Shown here: piece by piece, positions 1 through 4,521 of the stretch
Position numbering within the stretch: position 1 is the stretch's first letter
How the letters are laid out: the number at the start of each line of letters is the position of its first letter
DNA from: Melioribacteraceae bacterium
Lineage (GTDB): Bacteria > Bacteroidota > Ignavibacteria > Ignavibacteriales > Melioribacteraceae
Assembly: GCA_015486905.1 (NCBI GenBank)
Contig: WFQV01000168.1
Location: 1 to 5,076, forward strand
Length of the DNA: 5,076 nucleotides
Direction of reading: 5' to 3'
Translations under genes and position numbers: made by a program
Notes under the pieces: generated by a model
Seen by the model: the letters and a program-made list of their open reading frames with translations, nothing else
Told to the model about the DNA's origin: nothing
The model's database searches: none

Positions 1-60
1 ATTTTTGCTGTAAAGTTTTTAATTCATAATTAATTTGTTGTCTCTTTGCATCTGTACCTT

Positions 61-88
61 TGAACCATTCACTATTTACAATTCAAAA
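61..88. repeat. Degenerate heptad repeat block, left edge
   Basis: Read on the minus strand, 61-88 divides into consecutive 7-nt units: TTTTGAA (82-88), TTGTAAA (75-81), TAGTGAA (68-74) and TGGTTCA (61-67). These are close to or identical with units elsewhere in the window: TTTTGAA occurs twice downstream of S23 copy B, and TTGTGAA and TGGTAAA occur in the right-hand spacer. The periodicity is read directly; its origin is unknown. Confidence 0.5.
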
Positions 89-117
89 ATAATCTTTCTG
101 TGTTTAATCCGTGCAAA

Positions 118-137
118 CCTGCCCGCTGGCAGGCGGG
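118..137. repeat. GC-rich mini-palindrome
   Basis: CCTGCC (118-123) pairs with GGCAGG (128-133) around a 4-nt loop. An alternative fold pairs 122-127 with 132-137 using one G-T pair. The palindrome stands out from AT-rich surroundings and appears to interrupt a spacer word that would otherwise read roughly 'gtgcaaa-tctgtgg'. It resembles small mobile palindromes found in many intergenic regions, but no gene or target-site evidence is visible. Confidence 0.5.
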
Positions 138-238
138 TCTGTGGATTTTCTTTCCTTTAACCACCAGCCTTCATTTCATTTCGGCGTGGCAGGCAGATAA
201 AACAGATTATCACGGATTATTTCATTCTTAATTCTTAA

Positions 239-259
239 TTGCGACTTGTCGCGATATGG
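239..259. repeat. Mini-palindrome ending in CGCGATATGG
   Basis: GCGAC (241-245) and GTCGC (248-252) form a perfect 5-bp stem around TT. The stem extends to 238-255 with A-T pairs and one G-T pair. The outer sequence (TTGC at the left, CGCGATATGG at the right) matches a second palindrome at 4836-4858 whose stem sequence differs, suggesting a small family. Confidence 0.45.
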
Positions 260-336
260 AATTATGGAAAGTTGGAATTGGGAAGTCAGTTTTGATTGAA
301 AACATTATTCCAAAATTCCATTTTTCCAGCATTCCC
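257..336. repeat. Long imperfect hairpin upstream of cysQ
   Basis: Paired segments are 258-262/331-335, 265-270/323-328, 273-279/314-320, 281-284/308-311 and an apical 289-293/299-303, giving 27 base pairs separated by small internal loops. Both arms also show a 7-nt rhythm (units starting at 257, 264, 271 and 278 on the left; 307, 314, 321 and 328 on the right), so the hairpin is two heptad arrays facing each other. It ends about 100 nt before cysQ. It could be a transcribed structure or simply inverted repeat DNA; no T-run follows, so a terminator call is not supported. Confidence 0.55.
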
Positions 337-356
337 AAAACGTTTACATAAATATT

Positions 357-384
357 TCTTCTAACTCCTAAATTCTAACTACTA
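357..384. repeat. Heptad block related to the S23 copy A flanking arms
   Basis: Four 7-nt units ending in CTA lie at 357-363, 364-370, 371-377 and 378-384. The stretch 359-377 equals 1573-1598 (the right arm beside S23 copy A) with a 7-nt unit missing, so the two sites differ by one whole repeat unit. This places copies of the same word family on both sides of cysQ. Confidence 0.6.
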
Positions 385-385
385 A

Positions 386-419
386 TTGACTAAGATACAC
401 ATGCGAATTACTAACTTTA
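386..419 (+). promoter_or_regulatory. Possible Bacteroidota-type promoter for cysQ
   Basis: TTG at 386-388 and TAACTTTA at 412-419 resemble the -33 TTG / -7 TAnnTTTG pattern of Bacteroidota sigma factors, with the final G replaced by A and a 23-nt spacer, slightly long. Transcription would begin about 10-15 nt before the TTG start. In AT-rich repeat DNA such matches arise easily. Confidence 0.2.
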
Positions 420-436
420 ATAGACAAAGTGTTTAA

Positions 437-1207
437 TTGCAAGAATTCAATTTAGAAAAAATAATAGAAATTGCTCGGAAAGCAGGAGATGCAATTCTCG
501 ATGTTTATAATTCCGAGGATTTTGGAGTTGAAATTAAGAGTGATAATTCACCTTTAACTAAAGCAGACAAGGCTTCGCATAAAATTATTGTTACTGAATT
601 AAAAAATAATTTCCCCGAAATTCCAATTTTATCCGAAGAAGGGAAGGAAATTCCATTTGAAGAACGGAAAAAGTGGGAAAGATTTTGGTGCGTTGATCCC
701 CTTGACGGAACAAAAGAATTCATTAAACGCAACGGGGAATTTACGGTAAATATTGCTTTGATTGAAAATCAAAAACCGGTCGCCGGTGTAATTTTTGTTC
801 CGGTAACAAAAGAGCTTTACTATGGCGACATTGAGAACGGAAGTTTTAAAGTTAGCGAAAACGGTCAAACAACTCAGTTACACGTTAGCGGTAAAACGGC
901 AAGCGATGAGTTAATTGTAGTTCAATCGCGTTCTCATTCCGGCGAAGAGGAAAATAATTTTTATTCAAAATTTAAAATTAAAGATAGAAAATCCAAAGGG
1001 AGTTCATTGAAAATATGCATGGTTGCCGAGGGTAAAGCGGATTTGTATTTCAGAGGCGGTCCTACCTGGGAGTGGGATACAGCTGCAGGGCATGCAATTT
1101 TGCTCGGTGCCGGCGGAAGATTTACAAATAAAGATGGAACTGAATTGGTTTACAATAAAGAAGTGATAAAGAATTATGGGTTTATTGCTTTAGGAGTTAG
1201 GAGATAG
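437..1207 (+). CDS. cysQ: 3'(2'),5'-bisphosphate nucleotidase CysQ
   Basis: CysQ hydrolyses 3'-phosphoadenosine-5'-phosphate (PAP) to AMP and phosphate, clearing the by-product of PAPS use in the cytoplasm. The 256-residue protein shows the Mg-dependent inositol-phosphatase-family motifs: SEEG at residues 66-69, DPLDGT at 87-92 followed by KEF, and WEWDTAAGHAI at 211-221 with the metal-binding Asp at 214. Length is normal for the family. The start is TTG at 437; a TAA directly precedes it (434-436) in frame and no ATG, GTG or TTG follows in the N-terminal region, so this start is forced. No clear ribosome binding site is visible. The last codons and the stop lie inside a heptad repeat array, so the C-terminal Val-Arg-Arg may be repeat-derived. 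It precedes S23 copy A by 15 nt and shares its strand with cysC and sat, which make the PAPS whose by-product it removes. Confidence 0.93.
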   Translation: MQEFNLEKIIEIARKAGDAILDVYNSEDFGVEIKSDNSPLTKADKASHKIIVTELKNNFPEIPILSEEGKEIPFEERKKWERFWCVDPLDGTKEFIKRNGEFTVNIALIENQKPVAGVIFVPVTKELYYGDIENGSFKVSENGQTTQLHVSGKTASDELIVVQSRSHSGEEENNFYSKFKIKDRKSKGSSLKICMVAEGKADLYFRGGPTWEWDTAAGHAILLGAGGRFTNKDGTELVYNKEVIKNYGFIALGVRR

Positions 1208-1225
1208 GAGTTAGAATTTAGAATG
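1191..1225. repeat. Heptad array spanning the cysQ stop and the S23-A start; left inverted arm
   Basis: Five 7-nt units beginning TAG run without a break: 1191-1197, 1198-1204, 1205-1211, 1212-1218 and 1219-1225 (for example TAGGAGT and TAGAATT). The array encodes the end of CysQ, supplies its TAG stop (1205-1207), and its last unit ends in the ATG of S23 copy A. Bases 1197-1218 are a perfect 22-nt inverted match to 1571-1592. Confidence 0.85.
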
Positions 1226-1669
1226 AAAAAATCTAAATCTTTTGAAGATTTAATAGTTTGGCAAAAAGCGCATGATTTTACTATCAAAGTTTATGAAATT
1301 ACAAAGAATTTCCCAAAGTAAGAAATGTACGGATTAACATCTCAATTCAGAAGAGCCGCTGTTTCTATTTCTGCTAATATTGCCGAAGGATTTACAAAGA
1401 AAAGTGATTTGGATAAAATCAGATTTTTCAATATTGCGCAAGGTTCATTAAATGAATGTCATTATTATTTGATATTATCGAGAGATTTAAATTATTGTAA
1501 AAACGCAAATCTTTTTGATTTAGCCAATGAAATAGGGAAATTACTTAATTCATATATCAACGCAATCAAGAATTCTAACTCCTATCTCCTAAATTCTATC
1601 TATTTACAAAAAAAATCACCAAGATTGACCGGAAATTTTTCTTTGTGGTTAACCGCTAATTTAAGATGA
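1223..1669 (+). pseudogene. Four-helix-bundle (S23/IVP family) protein, copy A, interrupted by TAA
   Basis: Reading from ATG 1223 gives 32 residues (beginning MKKSKSFEDL, with IVWQKAHDF) typical of the first helix of 23S rRNA intervening-sequence-type four-helix-bundle proteins. A TAA at 1319-1321 follows, then the same frame continues with EMYGLTSQ and the family core SQFRRAAVSISANIAEG, FFNIAQGSLNE and a final helix. The TAA falls where the family usually has an ordinary residue between FPK and EMYGL, so a single-base nonsense change is the simplest reading. Internal initiation at ATG 1325 would yield 114 residues lacking helix 1, without a convincing ribosome binding site. The family core ends near codon 116; the next codons (NSNSYLL) are encoded by the right inverted repeat, and a further tail runs to the TGA at 1667-1669. 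The TGA overlaps the ATG of the nucleotidyltransferase. The biochemical role of free-standing family members is not established. Confidence 0.85.
1571..1598. repeat. Heptad array, right inverted arm of S23 copy A
   Basis: Four 7-nt units (1571-1577, 1578-1584, 1585-1591, 1592-1598) are the reverse complement of the TAG-type units at 1191-1225. Bases 1571-1592 match 1197-1218 perfectly over 22 nt with a 352-nt loop holding the S23 core. The arm is translated in the copy A frame as a C-terminal extension. Confidence 0.85.
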
Positions 1670-2087
1670 GAACAAAACAAGAAATAAAAAAAGATATTAC
1701 GAATTTTTTAAAAGCGTTTGAAGAAATTCATACGGCGTATATTTTTGGTTCATTCGTACGGAGCGAGTATTACCACGATATTGACATCGCAGTTTTGCTA
1801 AGGAAAGATTTTAATAAAAATGATTTTAATAAATATCCATTCGGATACGAGAGTTTTTTAACGCTGAATTGGAATCGCTTGTTCGAAATAAAATAGATTT
1901 TGTAGTCATGAATCAAGCGGATATTACTTTACAACAACGAATTGTAAATAATAGTATTCTTCTATTTTCGCGTAATAAGTTTGAGCGTATTCATTATGAA
2001 AATATGATTCGTAAGTTGTTTATTGACTCTGAGAACATCCGAAAAATTAAGAGAAAATATTTAATTGAGAAATTACGTAATGCTTGA
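1666..2087 (+). pseudogene. MNT-type nucleotidyltransferase, split by a -1 frameshift
   Basis: Two overlapping reading frames together make one nucleotidyltransferase-fold protein. Frame one (ATG 1666 to TAG 1894-1896) gives the N-terminal half with the GSF motif at residues 28-30 and the Asp pair DID at 38-40, as in the minimal nucleotidyltransferase (MNT) family. Sensible sequence then continues in the -1 frame as NAELESLVRNKIDFVVMN, where the Asp of KIDFVV fits the third catalytic acid, and runs to TGA 2085-2087. Joining at the T6A run (1854-1860) gives about 140 residues, a normal length for solitary MNT proteins. Some family members are antitoxins of HEPN-MNT pairs that AMPylate a HEPN partner; no HEPN gene follows here. 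The ATG overlaps the stop of S23 copy A. Alternatives are a decayed gene, a homopolymer sequencing error, or programmed -1 frameshifting. Confidence 0.8.
1854..1860 (+). other. T_TTT_TTA heptamer at the frameshift point
   Basis: In the upstream frame the codons read AGT TTT TTA, so the heptamer is phased exactly as the X_XXY_YYZ pattern of -1 slippery sites (U_UUU_UUA). A -1 slip here enters the frame encoding the rest of the nucleotidyltransferase. The first-frame stop lies 34 nt downstream. No strong stimulatory hairpin or upstream Shine-Dalgarno-like element is obvious, so a one-base deletion in the T-run explains it equally well. Confidence 0.5.
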
Positions 2088-2104
2088 TTTCTTTTTAATG
2101 GTTA

Positions 2105-2130
2105 TCAAGAATTATTGTAACATTTCTTGA
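2105..2130. promoter_or_regulatory. Inverted repeat upstream of cysC
   Basis: TCAAGAA (2105-2111) and TTCTTGA (2124-2130) are perfect 7-nt arms around a 12-nt centre, placed just after the nucleotidyltransferase and about 60 nt before cysC. It could be an operator or a weak hairpin. No T-run follows, so it is not a standard terminator. Confidence 0.3.
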
Positions 2131-2157
2131 CGAGAGTTTATTTAAATTAACAGATAC

Positions 2158-2163
2158 TATAAT
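2158..2163 (+). promoter_or_regulatory. Possible -10 element (TATAAT) for cysC
   Basis: A perfect TATAAT lies 25 nt before the cysC ATG in the largest gap between genes of the cluster (101 nt). No good -35 hexamer is present at 16-18 nt; TTGACG at 2127-2132 is 25 nt away, too far. If used, it would let cysC, S23-B and sat be transcribed separately from cysQ. Confidence 0.3.
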
Positions 2164-2188
2164 CTTAATCACTTATTATGGAAAAAAA

Positions 2189-2809
2189 ATGACTGAAGTT
2201 AAAGCTACAAACGTTCATTGGCATCATGGTAAAATTTCGAAGGAAGACAGACAAAGAGCAAACGGACATAAAAGCACCTGCTTGTGGTTTACAGGTCTTT
2301 CGGGCAGCGGTAAGTCAACAATTGCCGTTCGTGTGGAAGAATTGCTTTTTGAGAAAGGAATTAAAACTTTCATTTTGGACGGAGATAATATCAGGCACGG
2401 TTTGAATAAGAATTTGGGGTTTTCACCTGAAGACAGAACGGAAAATATTCGTAGAATTGGAGAAGTTGCGAAGTTGTTTGTTGACGCAGGTTTAATTGTT
2501 TTAACGGCGTTTATTTCTCCTTACCAAAAGGACAGGGATGATGTCCGCAAACTACTGGAGGAAGGAGAATTTGTTGAAATATTTGTAGATGCTTCTCTTG
2601 AGACTTGCGAGGAACGCGATCCTAAAGGATTGTACAAGAAAGCGCGCGCTGGCGAGATTAAAGATTTTACCGGAATTTCTGCTCCTTACGAAGCGCCAAT
2701 AGACCCGGAACTTGTAATAAACACTACCGAAGAAACGGATGTGAATAAGAATGCGGAGAAAGTTGTTAAATATTTGGAAGAAAAAGGATTCTTTCAAAGG
2801 CAAAATTAA
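2189..2809 (+). CDS. cysC: Adenylyl-sulfate (APS) kinase CysC
   Basis: CysC transfers the gamma-phosphate of ATP to the 3'-OH of APS, giving PAPS. The 206-residue protein is full length for a stand-alone bacterial enzyme. It has the P-loop GLSGSGKST at residues 36-44, DGDNIRHGLN at 64-73, the ISPY motif at 109-112 whose Ser accepts phosphate in some homologues, and DPKGLYKKARAG at 144-155 followed by FTGISAPYEAP at 160-170. The N-terminal NVHWHHGKIS is also typical. The ATG at 2189 is favoured by this N-terminus. A second ATG at 2178 opens only a four-codon frame (MEKK) whose TGA overlaps the cysC ATG. The final codons, Asn and TAA fall inside a heptad repeat that is nearly identical to the 3' end of sat. 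It feeds on the APS made by the Sat encoded downstream. Confidence 0.95.
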   Translation: MTEVKATNVHWHHGKISKEDRQRANGHKSTCLWFTGLSGSGKSTIAVRVEELLFEKGIKTFILDGDNIRHGLNKNLGFSPEDRTENIRRIGEVAKLFVDAGLIVLTAFISPYQKDRDDVRKLLEEGEFVEIFVDASLETCEERDPKGLYKKARAGEIKDFTGISAPYEAPIDPELVINTTEETDVNKNAEKVVKYLEEKGFFQRQN

Positions 2810-2833
2810 AAAGGCAAAATTAAAAAGTATTTT
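2799..2833. repeat. Heptad array over the cysC stop; left inverted arm of S23 copy B
   Basis: Units GGCAAAA (2799-2805, 2813-2819) alternate with TTAAAAA (2806-2812, 2820-2826), followed by GTATTTT (2827-2833). The cysC TAA (2807-2809) lies within unit two. Bases 2809-2821 are a perfect 13-nt inverted match to 3220-3232 beyond S23 copy B, and 2804-2828 match the sat 3' end in 24 of 25 positions. Confidence 0.8.
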
Positions 2834-2848
2834 GATTTTTGAGCAATT

Positions 2849-2853
2849 GAGGG
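2849..2853 (+). promoter_or_regulatory. Ribosome binding site of S23 copy B
   Basis: GAGGG lies 6 nt before ATG 2860. This spacing favours the ATG over the TTG at 2857 as the start codon. Confidence 0.6.
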
Positions 2854-2859
2854 TGTTTG

Positions 2860-3201
2860 ATGAATAAAGATTTAAGCGAGAGATTATTTAACTTTGCTGT
2901 TGAAGTTATTAAATTTTGCCGAAAATTAAGAAAAACGAAAGAAAATGATGTTATTCAATATCAAATCATTAAATCAGCCACTTCTGCAGGTGCAAACTAT
3001 GAAGAGGCTCAGGCGGCATCTTCCAGAGCTGATTTTAAACATAAAGTTGATATTTCACTTAGAGAAATGCGAGAGTCAAATTATTGGTTACGTATTATTA
3101 AAGCAATTAATGTCAATGAAGAAATTAATTTTTTACTAAAAGAATCAATAGAATTAATGAAAATACTAGGAGCAATAAGTTCCAAAGTTGCGGAGAAATA
3201 A
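2860..3201 (+). CDS. Four-helix-bundle (S23/IVP family) protein, copy B, intact
   Basis: An intact 113-residue all-helical protein of the 23S rRNA intervening-sequence-protein family (Pfam 23S_rRNA_IVP type). Conserved features are KSATSAGANYEEA at residues 38-50, the DFKHKVDISLREM segment at 59-71 (Asp 59) and NYWL at 74-77; no signal peptide or membrane segment is seen. It belongs to a different branch from copy A, which has the RRAAVSISANIAEG version of the same helix, so the two are not a recent duplication. Start ATG 2860 is chosen over the adjacent TTG because of the GAGGG site. It lies 50 nt after cysC and 66 nt before sat, between inverted heptad arrays. Family members are found inside 23S rRNA intervening sequences and, related in fold, as Avd of diversity-generating retroelements, where nucleic-acid binding is shown or proposed. 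The role in this operon is unknown. Confidence 0.9.
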   Translation: MNKDLSERLFNFAVEVIKFCRKLRKTKENDVIQYQIIKSATSAGANYEEAQAASSRADFKHKVDISLREMRESNYWLRIIKAINVNEEINFLLKESIELMKILGAISSKVAEK

Positions 3202-3207
3202 ATTTAC

Positions 3208-3242
3208 TTTTGAATTTTGAATTTTGCCTTTTGACTTTTAAA
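3208..3242. repeat. Heptad array after S23 copy B; right inverted arm
   Basis: Five perfectly phased 7-nt units start 7 nt after the copy B stop: TTTTGAA at 3208-3214 and 3215-3221, TTTTGCC at 3222-3228, TTTTGAC at 3229-3235, then TTTTAAA at 3236-3242. The unit TTTTGCC is the reverse complement of GGCAAAA in the cysC-end array, giving the 13-nt inverted match 3220-3232 / 2809-2821. Confidence 0.85.
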
Positions 3243-3255
3243 ACCATAATTTTTT

Positions 3256-3261
3256 AAGGAG
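3256..3261 (+). promoter_or_regulatory. Ribosome binding site of sat (AAGGAG)
   Basis: AAGGAG sits 6 nt upstream of the TTG at 3268. It is the strongest Shine-Dalgarno match in the window and supports the TTG start. Confidence 0.8.
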
Positions 3262-3267
3262 TACACT

Positions 3268-4458
3268 TTGATTAAACCCCATGGCTCGGAAAAACTAAAT
3301 CCTTTGTTTGTTTTCGACGAACAAGAAAGAAATGAATTATTAAAAGAAGCTGAAAATTTACCTTCGGTTGTTGTTAGTTCAAGCGCGGCAGCAAACGCAG
3401 TAATGTTGGGCGGCGGATATTTTAATCCTTTAACCGGCTTCATGAACATTAATGCAGCCCTTAACGTTGCTGAAAAAATGTTTACAACAGACGGAGTATT
3501 TTTCCCCGTACCTGTAATGAATATTTTAAAAAGCGTTTCAACAATAGAAGGCTCTAAAAAAATTGCATTGTTAGATCCCAATGTAGAAGGCAATCCTGTT
3601 CTGGCGGTTCAAGAAGTTGAAGCTGTTGAAGAAATTTCCGACGAACAGTTGAACTTTATTGCTGAAAAAGTTTTCAGAACAACTGACACAGAGCATCCTG
3701 GCATTGCAAATTTCCTTTCACTTGGCAAGTTTGTTGTTTCCGGACCAATTAAAGTTTTGAACTTCTCTTATTTCGAAAAAGATTTCCCCGATACATTCAG
3801 AACAGCATATCAAATAAGGGAGGAAATTAAAGGACTTGGTTGGGAAAAAGTTGTTGCTTTCCAAACAAGGAATCCAATGCACAGGGCGCATGAAGAATTA
3901 TGTAAAATTGCTTACGAACGATTGAATGCCGATGGAATTTTAATTCACATGCTGCTGGGCAAATTGAAAAAGGGTGATGTGCCGGCGAATGTGAGAGACG
4001 CTTGCATTCGCAAAATGGTTGAAGTTTATTTCCCTAAGAATACAGTTTTAATTCGCGGATATGGATTCGATATGCTTTACGCCGGTCCACGGGAAGCAGT
4101 TCTGCATGCGCTGTTTCGTCAAAATGCCGGCTGTACTCATTTAATTGTGGGGCGCGACCACGCCGGCGTAGGTTCGTATTACGGACCTTTCGACGCACAG
4201 AAAATTTTCAAGGAAGAAGTTCCGGAAGGAGCACTGGAAATTGAAATTTTTGAAGCTGACCATACGGCTTACTCAAAAAAATTGAATAGAGTCGTAATGA
4301 TGAGGGAACATCCCGACCATAAACCTGAAGATTACATTTTCCTATCCGGCACAAAGGTTAGAGAAATGCTTTCGAACGGTGAAGCGCCCCCGCCCGAATT
4401 TATGAGACCTGAAGTGGCGGAGATTCTAATGAAATATTACATTTCAATTAAAAATTAA
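3268..4458 (+). CDS. sat: Sulfate adenylyltransferase (ATP sulfurylase) Sat
   Basis: Sat forms APS and pyrophosphate from sulfate and ATP, the first step of sulfate activation. The 396-residue single-chain enzyme has a PUA-like N-terminal domain (about 1-160, with MIKPHGS at the start and AANAVMLGGGYFNPLTGFMN at 41-60). The catalytic domain has QTRNPMHRAHE at 199-209 (HxxH, His 205 and 208), AGPREAVLHA at 272-281, GRDHAGVG at 295-302 and LSGTKVREML near 359-368. No APS kinase domain is fused; that function is the separate cysC. It is the homo-oligomeric type, unrelated to the CysD/CysN heterodimer. TTG 3268 is supported by AAGGAG 6 nt upstream and by the family-like N-terminus. From memory, the LPSVVVSSSAAANAVMLGGGY region resembles Sat of sulfur-oxidising bacteria; only an alignment can settle this. 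The stop lies in a heptad repeat shared with the cysC end. Confidence 0.95.
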   Translation: MIKPHGSEKLNPLFVFDEQERNELLKEAENLPSVVVSSSAAANAVMLGGGYFNPLTGFMNINAALNVAEKMFTTDGVFFPVPVMNILKSVSTIEGSKKIALLDPNVEGNPVLAVQEVEAVEEISDEQLNFIAEKVFRTTDTEHPGIANFLSLGKFVVSGPIKVLNFSYFEKDFPDTFRTAYQIREEIKGLGWEKVVAFQTRNPMHRAHEELCKIAYERLNADGILIHMLLGKLKKGDVPANVRDACIRKMVEVYFPKNTVLIRGYGFDMLYAGPREAVLHALFRQNAGCTHLIVGRDHAGVGSYYGPFDAQKIFKEEVPEGALEIEIFEADHTAYSKKLNRVVMMREHPDHKPEDYIFLSGTKVREMLSNGEAPPPEFMRPEVAEILMKYYISIKN

Positions 4459-4475
4459 AAAGGCAAAAGTAAAAA
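4448..4475. repeat. Heptad array over the sat stop codon
   Basis: Units TTAAAAA (4448-4454, 4455-4461), GGCAAAA (4462-4468) and GTAAAAA (4469-4475) are in phase. The TAA stop (4456-4458) takes the same position in the repeat as the cysC stop does in 2804-2828; the 25-nt stretches 4453-4477 and 2804-2828 differ at one base. Confidence 0.8.
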
Positions 4476-4521
4476 GTTTACAAGCAGGCTTCGTCGTAAC
4501 AGGGCTGGATGAATAAGAATA

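Larger units (their letters stand above)
1..436. other. Gene-free spacer upstream of cysQ, rich in short repeats
   Basis: No credible coding sequence is seen on either strand. The stretch is a patchwork: degenerate 7-nt tandem repeats (61-88, 224-237, 357-384), a word resembling 'taatccgtg' present in both orientations (105-113 and, inverted, 211-219), GC-rich mini-palindromes (118-137, 239-259), a second GGCAGGC-containing GC patch near 182-197, and a long imperfect hairpin (257-336). The first ten codons from base 1 stay open to a TAA at 31-33, which is too short to claim as the end of an upstream gene. Confidence 0.7.

Noticed and set aside
505..868. Minus-strand open frames overlapping cysQ
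   Set aside because: They lie opposite a strongly conserved cysQ and their translations show no family motif; they are antisense shadows.
1666..2188. Complete HEPN-MNT toxin-antitoxin system
   Set aside because: Only an MNT-like gene is present, itself split; no HEPN-domain gene follows before cysC, and the preceding gene is an S23-family bundle without a visible HEPN RxxxxH motif.
2552..2803. Minus-strand open frame opposite cysC
   Set aside because: It lies opposite the conserved C-terminal half of CysC and has no recognisable domain.
2945..3139. Second + strand frame inside S23 copy B
   Set aside because: It is fully contained in the intact copy B in another frame and has no family features.
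1223..3201. Diversity-generating retroelement (S23 proteins resemble Avd)
   Set aside because: No reverse transcriptase and no template/variable repeat pair is seen; the resemblance is of fold only.
3205..3212. TACTTTTG as a perfect TAnnTTTG -7 promoter element before sat
   Set aside because: It overlaps the start of the TTTTGAA heptad array, so the match follows from repeat content, and no -33 TTG is correctly spaced.
3204..3593. 129-residue minus-strand frame over the start of sat
   Set aside because: It covers the heptad array and the well-supported start of sat; the protein is not recognisable.
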